Of a stretch of DNA of 64,000 bases, positions 1 to 7,077 are shown piece by piece. The stretch is from Arthrobacter yangruifuii. GTDB lineage: Bacteria; Actinomycetota; Actinomycetes; Actinomycetales; Micrococcaceae. The position numbers were made by a program, and so were the translations under genes. Within the stretch, counting starts at the first letter, position 1, and each line of letters begins with the position of its first letter. The notes beneath the pieces were generated by a model. It did not search any database, was not told the origin of the DNA, and saw only the letters and a list, made by a program, of their open reading frames with translations. The DNA lies in the NCBI RefSeq assembly GCF_009192775.1, contig NZ_VTFX01000001.1:372001-436000 (forward strand), written 5' to 3'.

Positions 1-153
1 GAAGCCCGCGCACAGAACGAGAGCATCGCCGCCGCCTGGGCCGGGCCCATCCGCGCCGGTATCGCGCAGTTGGACGAAGAGCAGCGGGAGGCACTGGAAG
101 CGGCCGGTGACGCGTTGGCCGCCCTCAGCCGCCTGCTTCAGGTCCGGGGCTGA
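1..153 (+). CDS. C-terminal end of a probable MarR-type regulator (partial)
   Basis: An open frame runs from the first base to a TGA at 151-153 and gives 50 residues, without its N-terminus. The tail is helical and acidic/alanine rich, with LDEEQREALEAAGDALAALS, which resembles the last dimerisation helices of MarR-family repressors. The DNA-binding wing lies outside the window, so the family call is an inference from the tail only. The next gene starts about 50 bases downstream from its own promoter. Confidence 0.45.
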   Translation, partial: EARAQNESIAAAWAGPIRAGIAQLDEEQREALEAAGDALAALSRLLQVRG

Positions 154-168
154 CCACACAAAACCCCC

Positions 169-197
169 GTGACGAACGGCTGCGGTTGCCCTACTCT
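169..197 (+). promoter_or_regulatory. Promoter of the first VOC gene, leaderless type
   Basis: A -35-like GTGACG (169-174) and a -10-like TACTCT (192-197) are separated by exactly 17 bases. The -10 box ends 7 bases before the ATG at 205, so transcription would start at or next to the start codon. No Shine-Dalgarno sequence is present, which fits a leaderless message, common in actinobacteria. Confidence 0.5.
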
Positions 198-204
198 TCC
201 TGCC

Positions 205-564
205 ATGGCTATTGCACGCGTTCCCAACACTGTTATCGACTGCCCGGATCCTGCAGCACTCGCGGGCTTCTACGGCGCCCTCCTCGACTGGAAGGTGAAG
301 GTGGATGACCACGGCTGGGCCGATATCACGGACACCACCGGCCAGCGGTTCGCGTTCCAGCGAGTGGAGAATTACACACCGCCCGCGTGGCCGGACCAGA
401 ACGTTCCCCAGCAAATGCACATCGACATGGACGTGGATGACCTGGATGAGGGGGAAGCGGCGGTGCTCCTGCTTGGGGCCACCAAGCATCCGCACCAGCC
501 GGGCACCAGCTTCCGGGTGTTCCTGGACCCTGCCGGCCATCCGTTCTGCCTCTGCCAGTCCTAG
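205..564 (+). CDS. VOC (glyoxalase/bleomycin-resistance fold) protein, copy 1
   Basis: This 119-residue protein is a single VOC-superfamily module, seen from the opening IARVPNTVIDCPDPAALAGF, the HIDMDVDDLDEGEAAV strand-helix and the FLDPAGHPFCLC ending. Actinobacterial members of this subgroup are small enzymes or binding proteins of unknown substrate. The ATG at 205 is preferred over the in-frame codon at 169 because the VOC fold begins there and a leaderless promoter ends 7 bases upstream. The following gene is a close paralogue in the same orientation, so this looks like a local tandem duplication. Function beyond the fold cannot be assigned. Confidence 0.85.
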   Translation: MAIARVPNTVIDCPDPAALAGFYGALLDWKVKVDDHGWADITDTTGQRFAFQRVENYTPPAWPDQNVPQQMHIDMDVDDLDEGEAAVLLLGATKHPHQPGTSFRVFLDPAGHPFCLCQS

Positions 565-601
565 CCGCACTCCCTCGCCGTCCACGGAGTCCGAGGAGCC
601 A

Positions 602-630
602 TTGTGTCCGGCATTAAAGCGCCCTAGGCT
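602..630 (+). promoter_or_regulatory. Promoter of the second VOC gene, leaderless type
   Basis: TTGTGT (602-607) and TAGGCT (625-630) are 17 bases apart and the -10 box again ends 7 bases before the ATG at 638. The same geometry as the first VOC promoter, with different spacer sequence, suggests separate leaderless transcription of each copy. Confidence 0.45.
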
Positions 631-637
631 TCCGGCC

Positions 638-1009
638 ATGGCTATCGCGCGCAATCCCACCACTGTCCTCGACTGCCCGGACCCAGTTGCCCTCGCCACC
701 TTCTACGGTGCCCTCCTTGAGTGGAAGGTGAACCTCCACGAGGATCAGCCCTACGGCAACTGGACAGATGTCTCCGACGTCACCGGGCGGCGCTACTGCT
801 TCCAGCACGTGGAGAATTACACTCCGCCGGTCTGGCCGGACCAGGATGTTCCCCAGCAAATGCACATCGACGTTGATGTGGATGACCTGGATGAGGCGGA
901 AGCGGCGGTGCTGGCCCTCGGTGCAACCAAGCACGCGTACCAGCCGGGCGAAACCTTCCGGGTCTTCCTGGATCCGGCGGGCCACCCGTTCTGCCTCTGC
1001 CGGGACTAA
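638..1009 (+). CDS. VOC (glyoxalase/bleomycin-resistance fold) protein, copy 2
   Basis: A 123-residue VOC protein, very similar along its whole length to the preceding gene (shared VENYTPP.WPDQ.VPQQMHID and FRVFLDPAGHPFCLC) but with a 4-residue insertion near residue 36 (HEDQPYGNW). The paralogues share core residues and differ at surface positions, consistent with duplication followed by divergence. The start at 638 is supported by the fold boundary and the leaderless promoter. The stop overlaps by four bases the end of the convergent ABC exporter gene. Substrate unknown. Confidence 0.85.
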   Translation: MAIARNPTTVLDCPDPVALATFYGALLEWKVNLHEDQPYGNWTDVSDVTGRRYCFQHVENYTPPVWPDQDVPQQMHIDVDVDDLDEAEAAVLALGATKHAYQPGETFRVFLDPAGHPFCLCRD

Positions 1010-2877
1010 CGCACTGCTGCAGGCATGCCATCCTCTGCGGCTGCAGTGTGCGCGGCCAGGCGGGCGAAGGCCCCGCCGGCGGCTTTCAGCTCGGCAGGTG
1101 TGCCGCGCTCGATGACGCGGCCGGCGTCGAGCACCACCACCTGGTCCGCGTTTTCGACGGTGGACAGCCGGTGTGCGATGGTCAGGGTGGTCCGCCCGGC
1201 GGACAGGTGCTCAAGCGCGGCCTGAACCTGGGCCTCGGTGGTGTTGTCCAGCGCCGAGGTGGCTTCATCCAGCACCAACACAGGCGGATTGCGCAGGATG
1301 GTCCGCGCAATCGCCAGGCGCTGCTGCTCGCCGCCGGAGAAACGGTGACCGCGCGCGCCCACCATGGTGTCCAGTCCCTCGGGCAGGGAACCGACGGTGT
1401 CGGCCATCTGTGCAGCAGCGAGTGCGGACCACAGACGCCCGTCGCCCGCCTCCGGATCGGCCAGCAGCAGGTTCTCGCGGATGGTCGCGTGGATCAGGTA
1501 GGTCTCCTGCGAGACGACGCCGACAATCCGGGCCAGGTCCTCGGGTGCCAGGTCGCGTACATCCACCCCGTCAATGCTCACGCGCCCCGACCCGGTGTCA
1601 TTGAGCCGCGGCAGCAGGGACGCGAGGGTGCTCTTGCCGGAGCCGGTGGGGCCGACGACGGCGGTGGCGGTGCCTGCGGGCAGCGCCAGATCGATGCCGT
1701 GGAGGACTTCGGTGCCGTCGTCGTACGCAAAGTGCACGTTCTCGAACCGCACGTCGCCGCGGACGGCAGCCGGGTCCAGGCGGACCGGATTGGCGGCCGG
1801 GCGGATTTCCGGCTCGAGGTCCAGGTATTCGAAGATCCGGCTGAAGAAGGCCAGCGCGGTCACCCACTGCACGCCAATGTTCAGCAGGCCCATGACCGGC
1901 CGGAAGATGCCGGCCTGCAGCCCGGTGAAGGCCACCAGGGTGCCGATGGTCATGCCGCCGCTGGTGGCCGGGAATCCGGCGGCCAGGTAAATGACGGCCG
2001 GGATGGCTGCAAAGACAATCTGCATGGTCGCCATCCGCCACCGGCCGGCCAACTGGCTGCGCAGCTCCAGCCCCACCAGGGTTTCGGAGCGGGCGCGGAA
2101 CCGTTCCGCGTCGCGCGGGACGGTGCCCAGTGTTTTGGCCAGCCGGACGCCCGAAACTGAAAGCCCCTCCTCCACCTGGGTATGCAGGGCGGCGAGTTCA
2201 CGCTGGCGTTCATCGGTGACATCGCGCCGGATGATTGCCACGCGGCGGGAGAGCCAGATGGCGGGCGGCAGGACAACCAGTGAAATGAGGGTGAGCCCGG
2301 GGGACAGTGCCACCATGGCCACGGCGGTGGCGACCGCCGTCGTGAGGTTCGATGCGACGCCCGTAGCGGTGGTGGTGACCACGGACTGCATGCCGGAGAT
2401 GTCATGCGTGAGCCGCGACTGCACCTCTCCCCCGCGGGTGCGGGTGAAAAAGCCCAATGACTGGGCCTGCAGATGCGTAAACAACCGGACCCGCAGGGTG
2501 TGCATCACGCGCTGGCCCATACCGGTGGCCATCCAGGTCTGGACGACGCCGATGGCGGCGGTCAGTGCCGCCACACCCACCATCGATGCCGTGAGGAACA
2601 GCAGCAGGCGGGTGTTGCCGTGGGGCAGCGCATCATCAATCACCGCCCGGACCAGGAACGGCTGGGCCAGGCCGACCACGGATGAGGCGGTGATCAGCAG
2701 AACGACGACGGCGATGGTCCCCTTGTGCGGGGCGAACAGCGCGGCGATGCGCCGCAGCTGAACCGGATGCCGGTTCAGCTGTTTTTGGTCGGCGGGATTC
2801 AGTTTCGCGGGGCCGCGGCCGCCGCCTGGTCCTCTGCCGCTTCCGGGGCCCTGAGGGGCCGCGTCGGGAATAGCCAT
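1006..2877 (-). CDS. ABC exporter half-transporter (fused membrane and ATPase domains)
   Basis: A 623-residue ABC exporter. After a Gly/Pro/Arg-rich N-terminal tail (about residues 1-35), a six-helix transmembrane domain covers about 45-330. The C-terminal nucleotide-binding domain has Walker A GPTGSGKST, signature FSGGEQQR, Walker B VLVLDEATSALD and the switch histidine in TIAHRLSTV. The length matches multidrug/lipid exporters that work as dimers. A strong AGGAGG ribosome-binding site lies just before the ATG at 2877. It is divergent from a MarR regulator, the classic arrangement for repressor-controlled drug export. The exported compound cannot be read from sequence. Confidence 0.93.
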   Translation of the reverse strand: MAIPDAAPQGPGSGRGPGGGRGPAKLNPADQKQLNRHPVQLRRIAALFAPHKGTIAVVVLLITASSVVGLAQPFLVRAVIDDALPHGNTRLLLFLTASMVGVAALTAAIGVVQTWMATGMGQRVMHTLRVRLFTHLQAQSLGFFTRTRGGEVQSRLTHDISGMQSVVTTTATGVASNLTTAVATAVAMVALSPGLTLISLVVLPPAIWLSRRVAIIRRDVTDERQRELAALHTQVEEGLSVSGVRLAKTLGTVPRDAERFRARSETLVGLELRSQLAGRWRMATMQIVFAAIPAVIYLAAGFPATSGGMTIGTLVAFTGLQAGIFRPVMGLLNIGVQWVTALAFFSRIFEYLDLEPEIRPAANPVRLDPAAVRGDVRFENVHFAYDDGTEVLHGIDLALPAGTATAVVGPTGSGKSTLASLLPRLNDTGSGRVSIDGVDVRDLAPEDLARIVGVVSQETYLIHATIRENLLLADPEAGDGRLWSALAAAQMADTVGSLPEGLDTMVGARGHRFSGGEQQRLAIARTILRNPPVLVLDEATSALDNTTEAQVQAALEHLSAGRTTLTIAHRLSTVENADQVVVLDAGRVIERGTPAELKAAGGAFARLAAHTAAAEDGMPAAVR

Positions 2878-2921
2878 GGTTCCTCCTGTGCTGCCCGAGA
2901 TGCGAATCGGCAGCTATTGCA

Positions 2922-2963
2922 GAGGTTACCTCATTATGTGGCTACCTGCGAAATGGGTACACT
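2922..2963. promoter_or_regulatory. Divergent promoter region with a GAGGTTACCTC palindrome
   Basis: The 92-base gap between the ABC exporter and marR holds a perfect 11-bp palindrome GAGGTTACCTC (2922-2932), a candidate operator for the adjacent MarR protein. A -10-like TACACT (2958-2963) ends 6 bases before the marR ATG at 2970, and there is no Shine-Dalgarno sequence, so marR may be leaderless. Confidence 0.4.
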
Positions 2964-2969
2964 GTAGGC

Positions 2970-3431
2970 ATGACGACGACCGATCCCGCAGCCCTCGGGG
3001 AACTGATGCATACCGCGTTCCGTGGACTGCGGAAACGCTGGATGCAGCAGTTGGCCCCCTATGAGCTGACCCCGCACCAGTTCCGGGCGATGGGTGCCGT
3101 GGCGCGGGCCGGGCACCAGGGCAGTGCGTCCGGCCCGGGATGCGGGACCGGGCTCCGGCTGAAGGAACTGGCTCAGCGGCTGAATATTGCGCCGAGGTCC
3201 GCCACGGAGGTGGTGGACCAGTTGGAAGCCAAGGGTTTGGTGGAGCGCCGGACCCATCCGGCGGACCGGCGTGCCATGCTGCTGACCCTGACCGAAGCGG
3301 GGGAGCGCCTGCGGGAGGCGGTGCTTTCAGACCGGTCGCGCGAGGCCGGCGAGTACTTCTCCGTCCTGCCGGACGAGGACAGGGCGGAGCTGGCGCGGAT
3401 CCTCGGGGACCTGGCTGCAGAGCGGGAGTGA
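2970..3431 (+). CDS. MarR-family transcriptional regulator
   Basis: A 153-residue winged-helix regulator. The N-terminal dimerisation helix (LMHTAFRGLRKRWMQQL) is followed by the DNA-reading region LKELAQRLNIAPRSATEVVDQLEAKGLVERR and the wing HPADRRAMLLTLTEAG, all typical of MarR proteins. A Gly-rich insertion (QGSASGPGCGTG, about residues 50-61) before the recognition region is unusual and includes a cysteine that could be redox active. Its divergent position makes control of the ABC exporter the likely role, probably by ligand-relieved repression. Confidence 0.9.
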   Translation: MTTTDPAALGELMHTAFRGLRKRWMQQLAPYELTPHQFRAMGAVARAGHQGSASGPGCGTGLRLKELAQRLNIAPRSATEVVDQLEAKGLVERRTHPADRRAMLLTLTEAGERLREAVLSDRSREAGEYFSVLPDEDRAELARILGDLAAERE

Positions 3432-4174
3432 CGCGCCGCAGCCAGCGGCTCAAACAGGAGCGGCCCTTGAGCCGATCCTGACCGGATCTTGAGGACGGCT
3501 TGAGGCTGGGCTGAGGCCGGCTTGAGGGGGTCATGCGACGATCGGGGGCCGTGGGAAGTAGAGACCTCACGGATTAGCGGTGCCGCTACGGTGTCGCGCA
3601 GGAAGGGCTCCGCCTGAGAAACGCAGCCCTTCCTGCAAAGCCCGTTTCCAGGGCCGGGGCGCTGTCTCCCCTGGTATTTCGGATGACCCGCAGCGGAATT
3701 CCCGATGCATGCAAACGGATTGATTTCTTTCCCGGTGCCATGCTCTGTTAGATTGCCCCCGGGGAATCAATGGAATTTCTTGCGCACAGCCTCTGCCGGC
3801 CCTCTCACCGGCGGTATTTAGTCTCAACCTAAGGTCTCTACATATATGCGTACCGAAACTCGCATTTCACCTACCTCAGGCAGCTTCGGAGCCGGCCTGG
3901 GCCGGCCGCCCTCCCTCGGTTCTGCAGGACTATTCGCCGCCGGAGCGGAGCAAAAGACTCAGCCCACCGCCGTTTGCCGTTGAGCTGACCGGGGACCCGC
4001 TGACACCGGCGGGCACCCATCCGCGGCCTTTGCCGCAGCACCCTTTTCCTCATGGGCGATAGCCCTTTTACGGCGCGCCGCGCAGAGACGCTGCGTCGTC
4101 TCGCCCGGCTAACGCCTCGGCTTTATGCGAATACCGAAGATCAGTGGCCGGAACATACCGAAAGCAGGTGCAGG
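3432..4174. other. 743-base region without a convincing gene
   Basis: No open frame here has actinobacterial coding character or a ribosome-binding site. The region is less GC-rich than its surroundings between about 3690 and 3860. It contains a long hairpin at 3598-3636, a small palindrome ACCTAAGGT near 3829-3837, and a short GGGC-GATA-GCCC-TTTT hairpin near 4054-4069. It should hold the promoter and 5' leader of the rsbQ-like operon, but I cannot fix a -35/-10 pair. Confidence 0.5.
3598..3636. repeat. 12-bp perfect inverted repeat (hairpin)
   Basis: GCAGGAAGGGCT (3598-3609) pairs perfectly with AGCCCTTCCTGC (3625-3636) around a 15-base loop. There is no T-run after it, so it is not a standard intrinsic terminator. 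It could end the marR transcript or be part of the leader of the rsbQ operon. Confidence 0.5.
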
Positions 4175-4990
4175 ATGAATGTGCAGACAGTAATTCAGCG
4201 CAACAACGTCCGAACGCTGGGGCCCATTGACGGACCGGTTCTGGTGTTGGTGCAGGGCTTCGGATGTGACCAGATCATTTGGAACCGGATCCTGCCGTAC
4301 TTGACGGACAGTTTCCGAGTGGTGCTGTTTGACCACGTGGGCACGGGCGGAGCGGACCCGGAGGCCTACGACGCGGCCAGATATGCCTCATTGGACGGGT
4401 ATATGGGAGACCTGGCCGAGATCGTGGAGGCACTGGACCTGCGCGATGCCACCGTGGTGGGGCACAGCGTCGCCGGCATGATGGCACTGGCAGCGTCCGT
4501 GAATAACCCCCGGATAGCGCGGCTGGTGCTGCTGTGCACCTCGGCCTGCTACTTGAATGACGAAGAATACGTTGGTGGATTCCGGTCCGAAGACATCGAG
4601 AGTCTCCTGAATACGGTGGCCTCCAATTATCCGCTGTGGGTAAGCCGGATTGCCCCGGCGATCGCCGGCGAGAATGGGGACGCTGCGATAACCGATGAAC
4701 TTGAGGAGAATATCTGCCGGCTGAACCCCTCATATGTCCATGACTTCCTGCAAATGTCCTTCCGCACGGATATCCGGCAGCTGCTGCCCCGGGTGCAGGT
4801 GCCGACGCTGATCCTGAATGCCCAGAGCGACCCGCTGACGCCGGAATCGGCGACGGCATTCCTGCACCGGAACCTCCCGCAGAGCACCCGCGTTGATCTG
4901 CGGACCCGGGGAACCATGCCGCACCTGAGCTCGCCCGGGGAAACGGCTGAGGCCATCGTCCAGTACTTGTCGGCGGTTACCCATGCCTAA
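4175..4990 (+). CDS. RsbQ-like alpha/beta hydrolase, putative sensor partner of the downstream PAS kinase
   Basis: A 271-residue alpha/beta hydrolase matching Bacillus RsbQ and the plant KAI2/D14 receptors in length and motifs: LVQGFGCDQIIWN, VVLFDHVGTGGAD, GHSVAGMMA with nucleophile Ser98, and acid Asp219 in AQSDP. RsbQ works as a small-molecule or energy-stress sensor that activates the PAS domain of its partner RsbP. Here the partner slot is filled by a PAS histidine kinase whose start codon overlaps this stop. The expected catalytic His (GH-x-PH in RsbQ/KAI2) is Thr247 in RGTMPHLSSP; only the second histidine, His250, remains. The start at 4175 has AGGTG just upstream and gives RsbQ length; an in-frame ATG at 4052 would add 41 atypical residues. 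Confidence 0.85.
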   Translation: MNVQTVIQRNNVRTLGPIDGPVLVLVQGFGCDQIIWNRILPYLTDSFRVVLFDHVGTGGADPEAYDAARYASLDGYMGDLAEIVEALDLRDATVVGHSVAGMMALAASVNNPRIARLVLLCTSACYLNDEEYVGGFRSEDIESLLNTVASNYPLWVSRIAPAIAGENGDAAITDELEENICRLNPSYVHDFLQMSFRTDIRQLLPRVQVPTLILNAQSDPLTPESATAFLHRNLPQSTRVDLRTRGTMPHLSSPGETAEAIVQYLSAVTHA

Positions 4991-6599
4991 CGTTTCCGCG
5001 GAAAACCAGAGCGGGGAAGGGGACACCCCGCCGTCGACTTATGAGGCGCACTTCCATGCAGCTGCCTCGGGATATCTCGTCCTCTCCATGGACGGTACGA
5101 TCCTCGATGTTAACCGCACATTAGCCGGCTGGACGGGGCATTTGCGGGAAGGGCTGCTGGGCACCAACATTGTTGAGCTGATGCCGTTGGCTGACCGCGT
5201 GCTTTTCGCTTCCTACGCCGTCCCGCAGCTGGCCATAGCGGGATGCTTCACCGAAATGGCAGTGGATCTGCTTTGCGCGGACGGGAGCCGGATAGCGGTT
5301 CTCCTCTCCGGTGTCCGCTCCGCCGGTTCCGACCCCGGTTCCGGCCTGGACCGGATTTCCGTCTTCAACGCTTCGAAGCGGACGCTTCATGAGCGTGAGC
5401 TTGTGGAAGCGCTGAGGAAGGCAGAAGCCGCGGAAGCCGCCCGGGCGGCAGCGGAGGAGGAACTTCGGCAAAAGCAGAAAGCCCTGGAGGAAAAGGACCG
5501 CGTCCTGCAGGCCAGCCTCGCGCTGAGCCGGGAACGCGAAGCCTTGTTGAACACGGTGGTGAATGCCGTGGACGTGGGCCTGCTGGTGGTGGATACCGAG
5601 GGCCAGGTGGTGCTAACCAACGCCCACCTGATGTCGGCCTGGCAGAAGGTCATGGGAAATGTGGCCCTGAGCGGGGAACATCTGACGTTCGGCCCGGACC
5701 GCGTCACGCTCCTCTCTGAGGATGAGAATCCGGTCCGGCGGGCCGTGGCGGGGGAGTCCTTCTCAAACCAGCTGGTTTGGTTCGGAGCCCCCGGCGACGC
5801 AAACCAGCTGGCCCTCAACGTCTCGGCCAGGCCGATCAGGGCAGACGGGGTATTCTCCGGATCGGTGATCGCCTACACGGATGTCAGTGCGCTGGTCCAT
5901 GCCCTCTCGGCGCAGGAAGAGTTCGTGGCCAACGTTTCCCATGAACTGCGCACCCCGCTGACGTCAATCATGGGCTACCTCGACCTCGCGCTGGACGAGG
6001 AGGACCTGCCCCCCGCGGTGAGCGGTGCACTCAAGGTCGCGGTCCGCAACTCGGAACGGCTGCTTTCCCTCGTCTCAGATCTGCTCTCCGTTGCGTCCGG
6101 ATCCAAGAAGATGGAAGTCCGGCCGGTGAACGTGGCGGAAATCGTGCGGGCCGGCCTCACCTCGGTTGGACCGAAGGCGAAGGCCAACGCGGTGGATCTG
6201 GTGCCGGAGATTCCCTCCGAGCTGGTCGCGAAGGCCGATCCCCAGCGCCTGGCACAGGTTGTGGATAACCTGCTGTCCAACGCAGTGAAATATTCACCGG
6301 ACGGGGGGATCGTGCGGGTCCGGTTGTGGCGGGAGGGCCAAGACGTCCGGCTTCAGGTCAGCGATACCGGAATGGGCATGAGCGCGGAGGAGCAGGAGAA
6401 GGTTTTCACCAAGTTCTTCCGCTCCCGCCGGGCAGTCGCTTCGGCAGTTCCCGGTGTCGGACTGGGTCTGGTGATAACCAAGAACATTGTTGAATCCCAC
6501 GGAGGAACGCTGACCTTCAACAGCAGCCCCGGGCAGGGAAGCGAGTTCACGGTATCCCTGCCCGGGGCTGCGCGGGAGGCAGTCAGCCCCGCTCATTGA
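4983..6599 (+). CDS. Orphan PAS-PAS histidine kinase coupled to the RsbQ-like protein
   Basis: A 538-residue soluble kinase with no membrane segments. An N-terminal PAS domain (about 20-125, LSMDGTILDVNRTLAGWTG) is followed by a long Ala/Glu/Lys-rich coiled coil (about 130-190), a second PAS (about 195-305), HisKA with phospho-acceptor His320 in NVSHELRTPLTS, and HATPase_c with N-box NLLSNAVKYS, DTGMGM and GVGLGLVITK. The ATG at 4983 lies inside the end of the RsbQ-like gene, so translation is coupled and the two proteins are probable partners. In Bacillus RsbP the same PAS input drives a PP2C phosphatase; here the output is a histidine kinase. No response regulator is adjacent. Confidence 0.93.
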   Translation: MPNVSAENQSGEGDTPPSTYEAHFHAAASGYLVLSMDGTILDVNRTLAGWTGHLREGLLGTNIVELMPLADRVLFASYAVPQLAIAGCFTEMAVDLLCADGSRIAVLLSGVRSAGSDPGSGLDRISVFNASKRTLHERELVEALRKAEAAEAARAAAEEELRQKQKALEEKDRVLQASLALSREREALLNTVVNAVDVGLLVVDTEGQVVLTNAHLMSAWQKVMGNVALSGEHLTFGPDRVTLLSEDENPVRRAVAGESFSNQLVWFGAPGDANQLALNVSARPIRADGVFSGSVIAYTDVSALVHALSAQEEFVANVSHELRTPLTSIMGYLDLALDEEDLPPAVSGALKVAVRNSERLLSLVSDLLSVASGSKKMEVRPVNVAEIVRAGLTSVGPKAKANAVDLVPEIPSELVAKADPQRLAQVVDNLLSNAVKYSPDGGIVRVRLWREGQDVRLQVSDTGMGMSAEEQEKVFTKFFRSRRAVASAVPGVGLGLVITKNIVESHGGTLTFNSSPGQGSEFTVSLPGAAREAVSPAH

Positions 6600-7077
6600 G
6601 TTTGTGCAGCAGGTCCGAGAGGTTCCGAAGCTCTGCCGGAGTCCAGTTTCCCAACCGCTCCCGCAGCCGGGTCCGCTTGGCTGTATGGGCTCCTTCGAAG
6701 CGGGCGCGGCCCTCGGCGGTCAAATCCAGCAACTGGACCCGACCGTCGGAGGGATCGGTCCGGCGGACCACCAGGCCCAGGGCTTCCAGCTGCGACACCG
6801 TTCGGCTGAGCAGCGCCTTATCCACCTGAAGGGCCTCGGCGACGCTGCCCTGCTGGCACTCGCCTCCCCGGTGCAGCGTCATGAGGACTGTGAACCCCAG
6901 CGGCTGCAGGGCGGGATGGACGGCTACGGCGGCGGTTTTGACGGACCGCCGGGCGGCAGCCAGCATCACGGAGAACTGGTGTTCCACCTCCCCGACCGCG
7001 GATTCGAAGGTGGTGTCCTCAAACTCCCCGGACGTCGGCGCCGGCACGCTAACCGTTGTCCTTTCCGGAGGGAACAT
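6583..7077 (-). CDS. MarR-family regulator of the MFS efflux operon
   Basis: A 164-residue MarR protein with the winged-helix core QGSVAEALQVDKALLSRTVSQLEALGLVVRR and wing DPSDGRVQLLDLTAEG. It is the second gene of an operon: its start at 7077 lies 29 bases inside the end of the MFS gene. Its end overlaps the convergent kinase gene by 17 bases. The perfect 16-bp palindrome upstream of the MFS gene is its probable operator, which would make the operon autoregulated and inducible by the exported drug. Confidence 0.92.
   Translation of the reverse strand: MFPPERTTVSVPAPTSGEFEDTTFESAVGEVEHQFSVMLAAARRSVKTAAVAVHPALQPLGFTVLMTLHRGGECQQGSVAEALQVDKALLSRTVSQLEALGLVVRRTDPSDGRVQLLDLTAEGRARFEGAHTAKRTRLRERLGNWTPAELRNLSDLLHKLNERG

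Noticed and set aside
305-1009. Long open frame of 234 codons covering both VOC genes' gap
   Set aside because: Its first half is an out-of-frame shadow of the first VOC gene; only the part from 638 has VOC character.
1048-2160. 370-codon plus-strand frame inside the ABC exporter gene
   Set aside because: It is the shadow of a gene with clear Walker and signature motifs on the other strand.
3590-3660. Possible cyclic-di-GMP riboswitch (a GCAAAGCC-like piece is present)
   Set aside because: The other conserved blocks and the tetraloop-receptor geometry are missing.
3567-3827. 86-codon minus-strand frame as a gene
   Set aside because: It crosses the long hairpin, has odd composition and no ribosome-binding site.
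4052-4174. Longer N-terminus for the RsbQ-like protein
   Set aside because: The 41 extra residues are Arg-rich and unlike the family, and the ATG at 4175 has a ribosome-binding site and gives RsbQ length.
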